From contig OY740772.1 of the NCBI GenBank assembly GCA_963513935.1, positions 102,815,340-102,879,339 on the forward strand: DNA of 64,000 nt, read 5' to 3'. Below, one piece after another: positions 22,690 to 33,715 of the stretch (position 1 is the stretch's first letter; each line of letters begins with the position of its first letter). The notes beneath the pieces are model-generated. The model did not search any database. It was not told where the DNA came from and saw only the letters and a list, made by a program, of their open reading frames with translations. The position numbers were made by a program, and so were the translations under genes. This stretch comes from Aphrophora alni. Its lineage: Eukaryota > Arthropoda > Insecta > Hemiptera > Aphrophoridae.

Positions 22690-23300
22690 ATAAAACATGT
22701 TGATAGCCGACATCATGCTACTTACCCAGTAGAGTGACTGTGTTTAAACCAACTGGAACCATCTTAATGTCGATTAGGCTTCATAGATGTATATATATTG
22801 AATGATGAGTATATATCACTATGCTCGTGACTAAATCTCGGCCTTACTGGGCCTCTAAGCTTTACATATCTGAAGAGCCTAAACTTGATCTCATAACTAT
22901 ACTAATATCACCTTTTCTTGGGAGATCACGGTTTGAAATTACATTTTTGACAATAACTCGCTACTTTTTATCACACAGAGGTGAAGTTGGTACCATTACA
23001 TGCAGAATTGAAATCTGTAAATTTGTATTTTTATGTAGTGTGTTAAATAACGCACAAGATATGAACAAAAACTGAATCAAATGATCGCCATTTTTAGATT
23101 TTCAATCCGAATTTTAATAGTTTTCTATATGAATACACTATAGTTAACTGTACCAAATTTCATGTTTCTATCTTTATTTTTGTGGCTGTTGTTAACCTTA
23201 ATTACAGACAACATAAGGATAGCATATTAAAAATAACTTTTTTCAGTTTCCTGAGACGATGAAATTAGTCAGAAATCAGAAGTTGAATATTTTTTAGGTT
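22690..23300 (-). repeat. R1 dispersed repeat, reverse copy
   Basis: It starts with CATCATGCTACTTACCCAGT and continues with ACTGGGCCTCTAAGCTT, TGGTACCATTACATGCAGAA, ATATGAACAAAAACTGAA, ATCGCCATTTTTAGATTTTC and CCTGAGACGATGAAA. This is the best preserved reverse copy. It contains an open plus frame at 22821-23075 that is not shared by the other copies. Confidence 0.6.
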
Positions 23301-23324
23301 AGCAAACTTACCCTATTCATCGTA

Positions 23325-23515
23325 TACTGAAGAATGATGCCTTGTTCCCCAATACAGGAAGGGTCGAAAGAGAACAAAAGCTGGTCAAGAAAGACCTGAT
23401 AGGAAAAGTGTATACCAAATCTAAGACTATATGAAAAAATTGTAGATCAAGCTGAGGCCTTCAGGATTGTTAAGCCTGTACTCTGAGTCTGAAGGTAAAT
23501 TTTGTGTTCTGAATG
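23325..23515 (+). repeat. R2 dispersed repeat copy (3' part)
   Basis: It carries AGGGTCGAAAGAGAACAAAA, AAGAAAGACCTGATAGGAAA and a TGTAGATCAAGCTGAGGCCT block, as in other R2 copies. The head is missing. Confidence 0.55.
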
Positions 23516-23519
23516 ATGA

Positions 23520-24539
23520 ACCAATGAAACAATAGGGAAAAAGTTTTAAAACAGTGCATGCACACACAGGATGAATACACAGTATAATAGAGGCTGATTT
23601 TAGTAGCCTATCATTTTATCTCTGAGATACAATATACTTTAACCGAGGAAGATTCCTTCCTTTTTTTGTTGGAATTACAGAAGAGGTAGAAAATGTACAG
23701 AAATAGTTCATTTTTATTTTAAATTGGCAGATAGAAATTTTTTTTTAGAAGGTTATCTATATTTTTCATATTAGAGAACAATTCTGGTGGCATAAAATGA
23801 TGTTTATTTATGAAACGTAGTTAGAAGGCGATTTACTGTATAGCTTAATTACCCAATTTAGTGTCAAAATTGTAAGTACAAAATTATACGGTTCAGGAAT
23901 AATTAGCAAAAGACAAAAATGAATCTTGACTACTGCAATTAAAAGTTCGATTGCAAAAACAAATTTATGCAGAAGAAAGCATGGCACAAGCAAAGCAAGT
24001 ATGGGCTGTTATTTAAATAGATAACTACCAAACTGATATTTTTAGTGAGAATTTGTTTAGTATTTTTTTCGTTTGGGGGGATGGGTGAATAAGAAAGTTT
24101 GTGCAATATTTTTTTCACAGTTCTTTAAGGCGAGTAGGATGACCCCTTAAACGGTAAACATAAAGGTATAATTTTCTCAGAAACCATTAGGCGTTTAATT
24201 AAATAATTTTCATAACTTTTTCAACTCATCTAGGACTAAATTTTAACACACGGTTTTTAATTTTAAACTAAAAGGAAAAAATATATGTTTTTTTTTTAAA
24301 AACGTTAATTTTTGTGAAGTTTTACAATAATATTATGTTATATACATATAATAATTATAAATATTTTAAGAAACCCTAGTGTTAAAATATGTGAATTAAA
24401 ATGCTTAACACAATAAAAAAATTTATACTGAGATATCTATAATAGTTGTTGAGAAAAATGTTCCTTAGTATGAATAAATAAAACATTCGGAAAACGTATT
24501 TTAAATGTGGGGAAACTAGTGGTTTATTCTACCTTCTGA
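23520..24539. other. Giant-intron segment with an R3-like piece
   Basis: An R3-like block (AGGAATAATTAGCAAAAGAC, AAAATGAATCTTGACTA) lies near 23895-23940. Otherwise nothing is recognised. Confidence 0.35.
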
Positions 24540-24542
24540 GAA

Positions 24543-24946
24543 TCAGTACATTCCAGCCCTACACAATGGATCCGCCTGATCTTCATAATCATCTTCTAGC
24601 CTCCTCTTAGCCAAAGTAGTATTCTGTCGGCACTTTTTAGCAATTTCCTTTATGGCTTTTTCTGCTTTCATTATTCTACATTCGTCCATTTCTTTCAATG
24701 TTTTTACACAGTTGGTTCTAGGCACAATAGCACTTTACATGTAGTTAAATATCCACCATTAAAACGTGATACAGCTTCATACACCCCCAGATCCAGTACA
24801 GTTTTCATCACAAACACGCGTTTCGGGATACGCGTCCAAATTATGTTATCGAGTGATTCGCTCGGGTTCTGGGTACCACCGTGTAAACACTTTTTGAGTA
24901 GATTCGGATATGATAAGTCCTTGAAGATAGGCTTTATTTCACTCAT
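24543..24946 (-). pseudogene. C-terminal fragment of a transposase (Mutator-like, tentative)
   Basis: Two overlapping minus frames form one protein tail interrupted by a single frameshift near 24720. The first reads FKDLSYPNLLKKCLHGGTQN, PSESLDNIIWTRIPKRVFVM, then GVYEAVSRFNGG. The second reads PRTNCVKTLKEMDE, then a basic, acidic tail KAEKAIKEIAKKCRQ and RRLEDDYEDQADPLC. The LLKKCLHG-TQN-ES-N-IW-R-PK block is common in arthropod transposase-like proteins, which I place tentatively with Mutator-like (MULE) transposases. The DDE core upstream is absent. Confidence 0.55.
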
Positions 24947-25429
24947 TGCAACAACCGATGGGTGAAAATGTTCTATATTTCCAAATTAGCATAAGCTTTA
25001 TGGTACTTACACCAGGTCTCTGCCCCTTGGGGCATAGTCCGTGAGCCTGGTCATCATTATTAGAGATGATATGGCAAGACACTTAACAACTGAGAGAAAA
25101 TAACCACAATCACAATAATTTCTGGGAGTTAAATCTGGCAAACCGATACGCTTTTAAAAAATAACAAATAAATTGAAATGGAATGAACTTCCTAATACAA
25201 TAATTGTATTATATTCGTAATCAAATAAAAACTGACTTTAATTAAAGCAAACTTACTTCTGTGTGCAACTCAATTAGTAAGTATTGCAAATATTGTATTT
25301 ATTTTATTTTTTACGTTTAATTTAATGATGGATTTAATTAAATGTAGCGAAAATATGAACAAACTCTTTCATTCACCAATTCTCAAAACCAAATATAACT
25401 AAAAATGACAGCACTATGCTAAGAAGCGA

Positions 25430-25485
25430 CTGAGGATAGCTTAGTTGGTAAAGGCAAAGATCCTGGGTTCAATTCCCAGTCTAGG
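25430..25485 (+). ncRNA. tRNA-derived head of a SINE, anticodon arm missing
   Basis: An A box (TAGCTTAGTTGG, 25437-25448) is followed after only about 17 bp by a B box (GGTTCAATTCC, 25466-25476). The T arm is perfect: CTGGG pairs with CCCAG around a 7-nt TTCAATT loop. The anticodon arm is absent, so this is not a functional tRNA gene. It is either a deleted tRNA-derived SINE promoter or a tRNA pseudogene. Confidence 0.6.
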
Positions 25486-25489
25486 ATAT

Positions 25490-26221
25490 TGTGCAAAATA
25501 CCTTTACTTTCATAAAAAATTATTAAGTTGGCCGCCATATTGGAAAATAGCAGACAAATTTCGGCATATCAATTTCATATTTTTGGTCACTTTAATTTAT
25601 AACTGTAAAAATATTATAATTGACTACTGCTGAGAACCAAAATACTTTCACATTCACGACTTTTGACTCTCTGAATGCAATAAATCTATGAAAGAACAAA
25701 TAAATTAGAAGTTTATTTATACCGTTAGAAAGCTTAGTAGTTTTTGTGATATTTATTAACACGTACAAAGGTAATGATTTGTTTGTAAAATAATTTACAT
25801 TTTAACCAAAACCACAAAACATTCGCTTTTTCCATGTTTGGGGGCTTGTAAATGCATATTTTCAGTTTCTAAAAAACGATGTGAGAAAGCTAAGGCATGG
25901 GTAAAAAATAATCACGAATTTTTGATGAAATTTTGTTTCAAAACCCTTCGAAAAAAAATGTGTTTTTTGTAATGGTACAACCCAAACGAGAAGTCCAACT
26001 TTGATTGGATTTTAGATGTGGGTATATTATGGCCAAACTTCGAGGTTTTTTATACAATAACTTGTTTGTTACAACTAAAAATTTTGATATTTAAAAAATA
26101 TATATTAACAATTACAATTTTCACAAAACCGGCTCTTAGGTTTTTATCACTGTTTTCTAAATTGAAAAGCCTCTACTCTTTTTGTTGAGTATGAGAGAAA
26201 TCAAAACATACATTTTTTAAA

Positions 26222-26256
<35 letters not shown>

Positions 26257-26865
26257 CTATTAATTTATATTTTATCTTTTGATACATAGCCTACTTGTGT
26301 ATAAAGAGTGTAGCTGAACTATGTTCCTATTAATTAGAAAAACACACTATTCAATGATTAATAATTACTTGTGTTTTATCATTCGATTTAAAGAGAGGAA
26401 TTACGATTATAAATTAAAGACAGTGAGATATATTTTTTTGTAAAATACTAGTATCTCTCCTACGTCATCTCCAAACAGACAGTATGGAGAGAGAGAGAGA
26501 GAGAGAGAGAATCAATTATCTGATATAAAATTGAGTGACCGGAGAGTAAATAGATGAAATGCTGATATCACAAGTTCCTAATGTAAACAGGCAGCTGACA
26601 GCTGTCAAAACATAACAAATTGTTTGTGTAGGAAATCCAACATCCGTTTAATTGTACGAAATGAAATTACACATTTAAAAGTGTATAAATGTGTCGATTT
26701 TTTATGACACTATAAATAACATATACGTTTTTCATCTCTATCCCTCTCTTCCTCTCTCTCCCCCTCTCCCCCTCTCCCCAACTCTTCTTCTCTCTCCTAC
26801 CCTTTCTCTCTCTTGCTAGACTACTGAGTTGTAAATGAATATCTAAGATGGATTTTTGTTTCTTG
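25490..26865. other. Giant-intron segment with simple repeats
   Basis: A (TA)n run of about 30 bp lies at 26224-26254, a (GA)n run at 26486-26510, and a CT-rich tract at 26735-26812 that produces the minus frame at 26667-26912. An R3-like block (TCAGTTTCTAAAAAACGATG) lies near 25860. No gene is recognised. Confidence 0.5.
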
Positions 26866-27110
26866 TATAAAGGCGAAAAACTACTTGTCATCTTTGCCTT
26901 AAAAGAAGACACTTAACCCTCGAATCTAATAGCGTCAAAATCGGATGAGAACAAGAGTTGGTCAAAAGAAACTTGATAGGAAAGAGGAAAAATCAACCCA
27001 AGACTGTAAATCCAAGATGAAGAAAATGTAGATCCTGATAGAGTCTCTTGGGTTTGCTTGTACTCTCTATAGTAGCGAACCCCTGAGGGTTGTCTAAGAT
27101 AAAAAATTCT
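26865..27110 (+). repeat. R2 dispersed repeat copy
   Basis: It has AAAGGCGAAAAACTACTTGT, TCTAATAGCGTCAAAATCGG, GAACAAGAGTTGGTCAAAAG, AAACTTGATAGGAAAGAGG and the terminal AGCGAACCCCTGAGGG. The copy is close to full length (about 240 bp). Confidence 0.65.
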
Positions 27111-27119
27111 AGATATTAC

Positions 27120-27985
27120 GATGAGCCTCATAGAAACGCCAAAACACGAGACCATGAAATGTACAATGATCCCGATCCACTGTAGTAGTTTGCACTAATT
27201 TTAGCTCATCATTTGAAAGGGTGTTATTGATTTATGTTCCCAAACTTCATTTTAGTGATTCATTGGATTAAATAAAAAATCTGTTCTATAAACATATCTC
27301 CGAAATAAGTTAGTTCCACATTCACCTGCCATTTTTTTTAAAGGTTATCTCTACGTTATGCTTTTTCTTTTTTTTTTAATCTACTGTAACCGAGAGATTG
27401 TACTCCTTTTATTAAACAACAACAAAAAATTCGTTAGGAATTATTAAATGTGATATAATGTTTAACTACAATTTAATTCAATTAGTTAAAATACTCCTAT
27501 ATTAAATTAGGGTATATTTATTCTTCGTTACATCGTTTCAGTTTTTTTTTTCAGTAATATATTTTTTCTCCTCGATTATACATTGTTATGGAAATAATTA
27601 TTTCTCAACATGTATAAAATTTAAAAAATATTGATTTAATCCTTAAATCTATTTCCTGTTTAAATGAAAATATCAGATTTAATGTTTTAAAAAATATTTT
27701 ATAATAAAGTCGATATCCCAATTTCTAAATAGGCTACTATAGGTCGATGTTGTTATAATTTAAATAACTTTCACGCTAGACTTGCTCACGTAATGGAATT
27801 TTATATTAAACCGAAAGTCCTCTGGTGACTACATAATCGTTTATGAAACAGTTTATATAAGAGAAAAACAAAATTGGATGGAGATTATACTAATAAAACG
27901 GGTTTAGTTTAATTATAATATTATTTATTTTAACTTACGAAATATTTAATGGTATAATTAATAAACGTATAACTTACACAATATA
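27120..27985. other. Giant-intron segment, nothing recognised
   Basis: AT-rich sequence with no domain, element boundary or repeat that I can identify. Confidence 0.35.
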
Positions 27986-28300
27986 TTACAGTTTTATGTC
28001 TATTCAACGTTATAGTGACATGTTTCGCACACTCACAGGTGTCATCATCAGTGTAGATATGTTTGCTAATCACACATCATAAGATAATTCACTTGACCGT
28101 TCTCCTATCAGCATTGATTGTAAGAGGAATGGATATCGAAATAAACTGTTAATCAAACATTACACTGCGAGAAAATACACTGTGAATTATGTGTTTAATA
28201 TATGTCACGTACTTAATTCTGTGATGTGTAAAGTTTAGGAACACAATTAGCCTGAAGATACCACTAGACTTGTGAGACATATCGCTGTTATAAAAAGACA
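27985..28300. mobile_element. Penelope-like inverted ends, diverged
   Basis: A minus-strand motif at 28014-28055 reads CTGATGATGACACC, TGTGA, GTGTGCGAAACATGT. A plus-strand motif at 28248-28290 reads CCTGAAGATACCACTAG, then GTGAGACATAT. They face each other and share the core order of the other hammerhead-like copies, with CATG as the stem III palindrome. Stem I pairing is not conserved in either. Confidence 0.45.
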
Positions 28301-28379
28301 CAGAATAAAAGGGAAACTGCTAAAAGAGTACATATATAAATAGTTATATATTAAATTCTTTTTCATTTACTAATCTAAC

Positions 28380-28900
28380 ATAACCTCAAATATTTCTTCT
28401 TCGTCTTTGCCTTTCGCTTTCCGATATGACCATATTTTTTTCTTTCTTTCGGTTTCCTTTGCTGCCAGATCCTTCACCTCCTATACTTTTATCTTGTACC
28501 TGTTTCTGTGTTTCATTTTATCTTCTCCTCTCTGACTTCTATATCTCGGTGCACTTCTTTTAACCACGCTGTTTGTATCTTTCAGTATTCCTGATAGTTC
28601 AGCACTTTATTTGATGGACTGTTTAAGTTCTTTTTTTCTTCAGCTGGAAGGTCTTTCCCTCACTGTCGTCCTTATATTTTCGAACTTCACCTAAAGTTCC
28701 TTGTTGTTCTTAACCACGTGTTCCTTCTTTCGCTTTTCTCTGACAGAGGTATTTTCTCGGAAAATTTTAAGACTTTGTTTTTGCGATTTTCTCTGCTGGA
28801 TAAAGACGTTCCGGCTTGAATATTGTGTTCTAGTGTCTGAGCTTTGTATTGTGTGATGGAGATTTGGATTTGTAGACTTTCTGACAAAGCTTAAAAATTA
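28380..28900 (-). pseudogene. Lys/Glu-rich former coding sequence, unidentified
   Basis: The minus strand has long purine-rich stretches with open frame at 28687-28887 (MSESLQIQISITQYKAQTLE, then ENRKNKVLKFSEK). Further downstream, frame-shifted segments read KYKDDSEGKTFQLKKKELKQ and KEVHRDIEVREEKIK. The charge pattern suggests a coiled-coil or gag-like protein broken by several frameshifts. I cannot name it. Confidence 0.25.
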
Positions 28901-29204
28901 AACGATCTTACAACATAACATCACATCAGATTAAGTTATAACACAATAAAAAGCAAAATCAAGATAACAAGAAAGAAATAGATCAAAATAGGCAAACATG
29001 AGAAAATATTTCTCTGCTGATTAAAAAATTGTATGTTAAGTAACAAAGAAGGCCAATTTGATGAGTATGCTTAAGTAATGATAAACAATATCGCAAAAAT
29101 ATTATAAATATTTATAATACACAGGAAAACACTGATATTGGTGATGAAAAACAGGAAATTAACGTGTGTTATGAAAACATGGACGATGATAACTTCTATT
29201 TTAT

Positions 29205-29645
29205 AGAAATCATTTCAGCCTTTCGGATTACTTTATTTATAAATGGTTTTAATTCCCTTTTTAAATGTTTTAGCAATCCATATTATTATACCGTTTTACT
29301 AACGGCATCTTCAGGCTAACAGTTAATATAAAACATTAACCTTATAACACTTACAGGACATAAAATGTTATTTTGTACATTTGTACACATCTTATATTTA
29401 AAAGTAAAATAACTGCTAGTCAAATAACAGAACCAGCTGGAGTAACATGTGGTTACTGAAAAGAAAAAAAATCATTATACTTTTAAAATAATATTATATA
29501 AGAGGGTGTACAAATGTACAAAATTACATTATATGACCTATAAGTGTTATAAGTGTTTAGTGTTTTTATATTAAGTGTTAGCCTGAAGATAACGTTAGTC
29601 AAACGGTGAAACATGTAGCATAGTATTATAAAACCATTTATTTCT
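29205..29645. mobile_element. Penelope-like inverted pair around 29.3-29.6 kb
   Basis: The left arm (about 29205-29405) contains the minus-strand motif CTGAAGATGCCGTTAGTA. The right arm (about 29490-29645) contains the plus-strand motif CCTGAAGATAACGTTAGTC followed by GGTGAAACATGTAGCA. Both are followed by TAACACTT and TTTTGTACATTTGTAC blocks in mirror order. The left motif has lost its GAAAC segment and the right has base changes in stem II, so both are likely inactive. Confidence 0.5.
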
Positions 29646-29699
29646 ACGTTAGACTTCTAATTGAACACAAAGACTTTTGCTTTGAACTTGACACTGGTC

Positions 29700-30223
29700 C
29701 AACTTTGGGCTCCATTTAATTTGTAGATTTTAAACATTTATTTCCTAAATGAGGACTATTTAAAACAAATTGAATTACACCGACGTGAAACAATAAAACA
29801 TATAGGGGTTAGGTTTGTATAATGTAATTACAATGGGCAACATTTTATTGGTAAACTTTTTACAATCAATCAAAAAGTATATCCTATATTTGGCAGAGAC
29901 TGGATGAAGGAAATTAAACTTGACTCGGCGGAGATTAGTACGGTTAGTGAAGCAGAAGGTTCACAAATTTACTCGGTTCTGGATGAATTCCAAGACATTT
30001 TAAAACTGATATAGGTGAAATTACTGAATATAAAGATAAACTTCCATTACAAGAAAGATCAAGTCCTATTTATTTTAAGCCCAGATTAGATACCTCATGT
30101 TTTAAAAGGCAAAACAGGGAAGGAAATTGAGCGTTTAGAAAATTTAAATGAAATAACGAAAGTAGAACATTCTGACTGGGAACCCCAGTTGTATCGGTAA
30201 TCAAATCTAATAAAAAAATCAGC
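29700..30223 (+). pseudogene. Gypsy-type LTR retrotransposon pol remnant
   Basis: In three frames separated by frameshifts the sequence reads VYPIFGRDWMKEIKLD, then IGEITEYKDKLPLQERSSPI, then GKTGKEIERLENLNEITKVE and HSDW, then TPVVSVIKSNKKIS. These are the end of the protease region (GRDWM) and the start of the reverse transcriptase domain (the IxxxExSDWxTPVV block) of a Gypsy/Ty3 element. The polymerase core is absent. The remnant stops exactly where the TTAGG array begins. Confidence 0.7.
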
Positions 30224-30437
30224 TTAGGTTAGGTTAGGTTAGGTTAGGTTAGGTTAGGTTAGGTTAGGTTAGGTTAGGTTAGGTTAGGTTAGGTTAGGTT
30301 AGGTTAGGTTAGGTTAGGTTAGGTTAGGTTAGGTTAGGTTAGGTTAGGTTAGGTTAGGTTAGGTTAGGTTAGGTTGGGTTAGGTTAGGTTAGGTTAGGTT
30401 AGGTTAGGTTAGGTTAGGTTAGGTTGGGTTAGGTTAG
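30224..30437 (+). repeat. Interstitial telomere-type (TTAGG)n array, about 214 bp
   Basis: About 42 uninterrupted pentamer units in TTAGG orientation, with only two visible variants (TTGGG, near 30376 and 30426) and no length changes. TTAGG is the ancestral arthropod telomere repeat. The array begins directly after the AAAAAAATCAGC codons of a Gypsy remnant. A short satellite run of the same unit occurs at about 40381-40400. Confidence 0.9.
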
Positions 30438-30604
30438 ATTATAAAGTGACACAAAATTAAATCACATAAGACTCTACCACCCAATTCCAAGGATTTAGGA
30501 CAATAAATTCAAAATTCCAAAATACAAACTTTATTAACTCCAATGAAGAGTTTTCAATACACCTCTCTAAACTTTGTGTTATATCAAATCCAGACTTACA
30601 TCTT

Positions 30605-31090
30605 ATTACTTACCCAGTATACAAAGTATAAGGAAAGTTTAGAAATCGCAATATAATTAGACCTCTGTTTTTTGACTGATCTTCGTGTTTCATGGTCTCA
30701 CGAAACTGAAAAAGTTATTTTTGACTTACTCGTCCGTCCGTACTCCAATCACTGTCGTCTGTTCATGAGCACTATAGTGCGGACAAATATTAGGTTAGGA
30801 GCGTGCAATTTAGACAGAGGGGATTAAATACTATGCTCATGTAGAACTCTTTTGAAATCTAATTTAAAGTGTAAAAACGGCGACCATTTAAAACAGTTGT
30901 TGTTCATATTTTGTTTTATTCAACATATAATACGGTTTAAGTTGAACGCCAATTAGAAAAATACACTAAATTTCACGTAAAAGTAAGGGGAGCCCCCATT
31001 TTAAGTATGATGTCAGGTATATCATTGAAAAGTTAGCTATTCGTTCACTTTAGGAGAGACACTTTGTATATACAAAATAGTTTTTGTATT
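30605..31090 (+). repeat. R1 dispersed repeat, forward copy (5' part)
   Basis: It has ATTACTTACCCAGTATACAA, TCGTGTTTCATGGTCTCACG, CTCGTCCGTCCGTACTCC, a GGTTAGGAGCGTGCAATTTA block, and AACAGTTGTTGTTCATATTT. It lacks the GAGCGTAGCGAGTGG end seen in other forward copies. Confidence 0.55.
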
Positions 31091-31576
31091 TGGTTATACT
31101 TGTAGAACACAAAAATGAGTGAACCAAATCTGAACTCAATATCTAATCTGTATAAAAAGTTGTAATGTTTTTAGAAATTACAAATGGCGGTTAGAAGGGA
31201 AGCAGTTTTTACAGACCAATGTTTATATGAATATTTTTACCAGTTAAACACGTCCAGAAAGTTTCTCCTTTTTCTTTGTAAAACAAACTGTAATAAGGAG
31301 GCTAACATTATAATTTACTAAAAGCACAATCACAATCGCTGATGAGTTTTCAACAAATATTTGTATTATGAACCTCTTTGATATCATAATCCTAACATTT
31401 GTAATTACTCGAACGGTAAACATTTAACGTTGTTATAGAAATCACTGCATCAGATGTTAGTTTCAAAATGAAGTAATATTAACATTTGTTATTGACCTAC
31501 TGGAAAATTATAACACAAATACTAACATAATTATGCTATTCTCTGTTTGAAGTTATTTGTTAATGATGGAAGGTCA

Positions 31577-31705
31577 ATTTTATTATTATACATTTTTCGG
31601 ACATTTGCCATCATTTGTGTGTTAAAAATCAAAACACTACACACAATGTTTTAATTTTTAACACACAAATGATGGGAAATGTCCGAAAAATGTATAATAA
31701 TAAAA
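31577..31705. repeat. Short fold-back, 59-60-bp arms
   Basis: 31577-31636 and 31647-31705 are near-perfect inverted copies with an 10-bp spacer. Shared blocks are TTTTTCGGACATTT and CATCATTTGTGTGTTAAAAA. It is probably a MITE. A duplication was not identified. Confidence 0.75.
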
Positions 31706-31709
31706 AATA

Positions 31710-33071
31710 ATTATGCTGTTAGCAATTTTGGATAGAAATTTCTGCAGTTAGATTATATAAAACGGATATGTTTAGAGTTTAAATTAATCTGTTATTTCGT
31801 TTAAAAAAAAAAAAGATTTGAGGAATTGTAAACTTTGGTAATAATCTATTTCTAGTATAAAACAAATTACTTGCATCACCACAAAATTTACATAAAATTT
31901 AATCTACCAAATAAAATAATTACTTATTCAATATTTTCGTTACAACGTTGGTACAACTAACTTGCACGATATTATTTGTTTCTTGTACCCTCAAAGTATT
32001 TAAACAAAAAATTATTTGCCTGGATAACACATAGATATGCATTTATGACTATGTATAGTCACCCTTCTTCCTTTCTTATAAACCATTCAACCGATTTTGA
32101 CATATATTATTACGTTAATGTACAATTAATATTAACATTTTTATTTAAGCTACTAGATAGTGAAATATTTATCTCAAAGGAGATTTGTTTTTAAATATTC
32201 CCAATACAAAGTTGTCCTTCAAGAATAGATTTACATATCTGATCCCATGAAAGCGTGTTTAAATCCGATGACAAGATTGTCTCGACAACAACACAAACCT
32301 TGTATGACACAATAAATTGACTAAATCCCTACCTTACCATGTTACCCTAACCTAGAAAGTACATGTTGTACATGGCAAGAGATAATCTTTTGTGTATCTA
32401 GCCGTACAACTCTGAAGGGTTTATAGAGGATAACTTGACTTTTTATTGTTCAAGAGACATAATCCTACACTGTACGAAATGACTGAATTTAATTTTGTAG
32501 ATTTACTTTCACACAAAGAGAAATTTGTATTTCGTACTGATATAAAACAGTCAAGAGTAGATTTTCAATTTAGTTATTTGGCAATATGTTTCGCTATCAT
32601 GAGCAGCGTTATTAGGGGATCACCATTTTTTTATAGTGGTTTTTGGTTATAATAATTCTATTTATTTTTATGTATCTTTTGATAACTGCACCTATTTAGG
32701 AGCTACAGGGACTGAAAGTGGTGAAAAACAAGATTTTAGACGTTTTCAGAATCTATTTTCTGAACTTAAAACTGAAACTCTGATATTTAAATTGGAACAT
32801 AGATAGAGAAAATGTAGTAAAACCTTCTAGAAATTTTAAAATAAACAAAATAATTTTTGTTACGTGGTAAGCCTATTGAGTGGCGATAGTTAATTAAAAC
32901 TTGATATTAATTAATTTTAAAATTTCGATTAATTTTCATTATATTATACTCTAAGCTCCAATTTTAGTCTTGGTTCAACTGTTTAAATTACAAAAAATGG
33001 ACCTCTGAAAACCCCTAAAATCATATTGAGTGTGACTACAGTCGGTACTCGGTGAAATTCCATAATAAGGC
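31710..33071. other. Giant-intron segment, nothing recognised
   Basis: Plus frames at 31976-32194 and 32446-32652 are open but not recognisable. The frame at 32446 contains an acidic and aromatic stretch (EMTEFNFVDLLSHKEKFVF) that could be from a transposon, but I cannot assign it. Confidence 0.35.
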
Positions 33072-33149
33072 AAAACAAAAATGAAAAAGCACTTATAATT
33101 TCACAAAAAACAATTTATTGCTACAGCTGTTTCGCCGTTAGGCATCGTA

Positions 33150-33551
33150 AAACCAGCTTTCTATTGTAATAATAATCTTGGTAAATTGTTAGTCAATAAT
33201 AAGGATAAAAGAGACTTATTTGATAATAGTGGTGTCTACAAAATTAATTGTCATGACTGTGATTGTGAATATATCGGTCAAACTGGGAGATCTATCAAAA
33301 CTAGATTAAAGGAACATGTATATTGTTGGAAGCATGGTAAAACAGATTCTAATTTTGCAAATCATTTACTAGATTCAGGTCATACATTTGATCCCATTGA
33401 TAATGTCAAAGTTTTACACATAGAACAGAAAAGTAGGAAATTAAATAGTTTGGAAATTTTAGAAATTAACAGATCTGTTTTAAAATGCCATGCTTCTAAC
33501 CTGAATGAACAAGTCAATAACCCATCCCCTTTGTTAAAACCTATTGTTTAA
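33150..33551 (+). CDS. GIY-YIG endonuclease domain of Penelope-like element
   Basis: The frame is open from about 33150 without a true start: PAFYCNNNLGKLLVNNKDKR, then DLFDNSGVYKINCHDCDCEY, IGQTGRSIKTRLKEHVYCW, NFANHLLDSGHTFD. GVYKI and EYIGQ are the paired strands of the GIY-YIG motif. The Arg in TGRSIKTRLKEH and the Asn/His in NFANHL occupy catalytic positions. CHDCDC before the YIG strand is the cysteine insert characteristic of Penelope-like elements. The domain nicks target DNA for insertion in intact elements. The reverse transcriptase upstream is missing, so this copy cannot move by itself. The intact frame over 120 codons indicates a recent insertion. Confidence 0.8.
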   Translation, partial: KPAFYCNNNLGKLLVNNKDKRDLFDNSGVYKINCHDCDCEYIGQTGRSIKTRLKEHVYCWKHGKTDSNFANHLLDSGHTFDPIDNVKVLHIEQKSRKLNSLEILEINRSVLKCHASNLNEQVNNPSPLLKPIV

Positions 33552-33677
33552 ATACTTTCTCTTATCCATGTCCCTTTCAGGTAAAACCAGGTCATTGCCC
33601 CACCTCTGCTTTCATCCCCACCTTCATTCCTAGATGTTAGTGTTAAGTTGACCTGTATTTTAGTTTTTAGTTCTTAG

Positions 33678-33715
33678 TTGTCTGACGATGCCTAACGGCG
33701 AAACAGCTGTAGCAA
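33678..33715 (+). ncRNA. Minimal type I hammerhead ribozyme candidate (PLE 3' end)
   Basis: Core CTGACGA (33682-33688), one extra T, stem II GCC-TAAC-GGC, then GAAA (33700-33703), palindromic stem III CAGCTG, cleavage-site TA, and stem I GCAA (33712-33715). GCAA pairs with the TTGT at 33678-33681, including one G-U. All hammerhead core bases except the extra T match the consensus. Minimal hammerheads of this kind are known from the pseudo-LTRs of Penelope-like elements, where the very short stem III is thought to work in dimers. Confidence 0.6.

Noticed and set aside
26667..26912. Minus-strand Arg-Lys-Glu-rich frame of 81 codons
   Set aside because: It comes from the CT-rich simple-sequence tract at 26735-26812 and has no domain.
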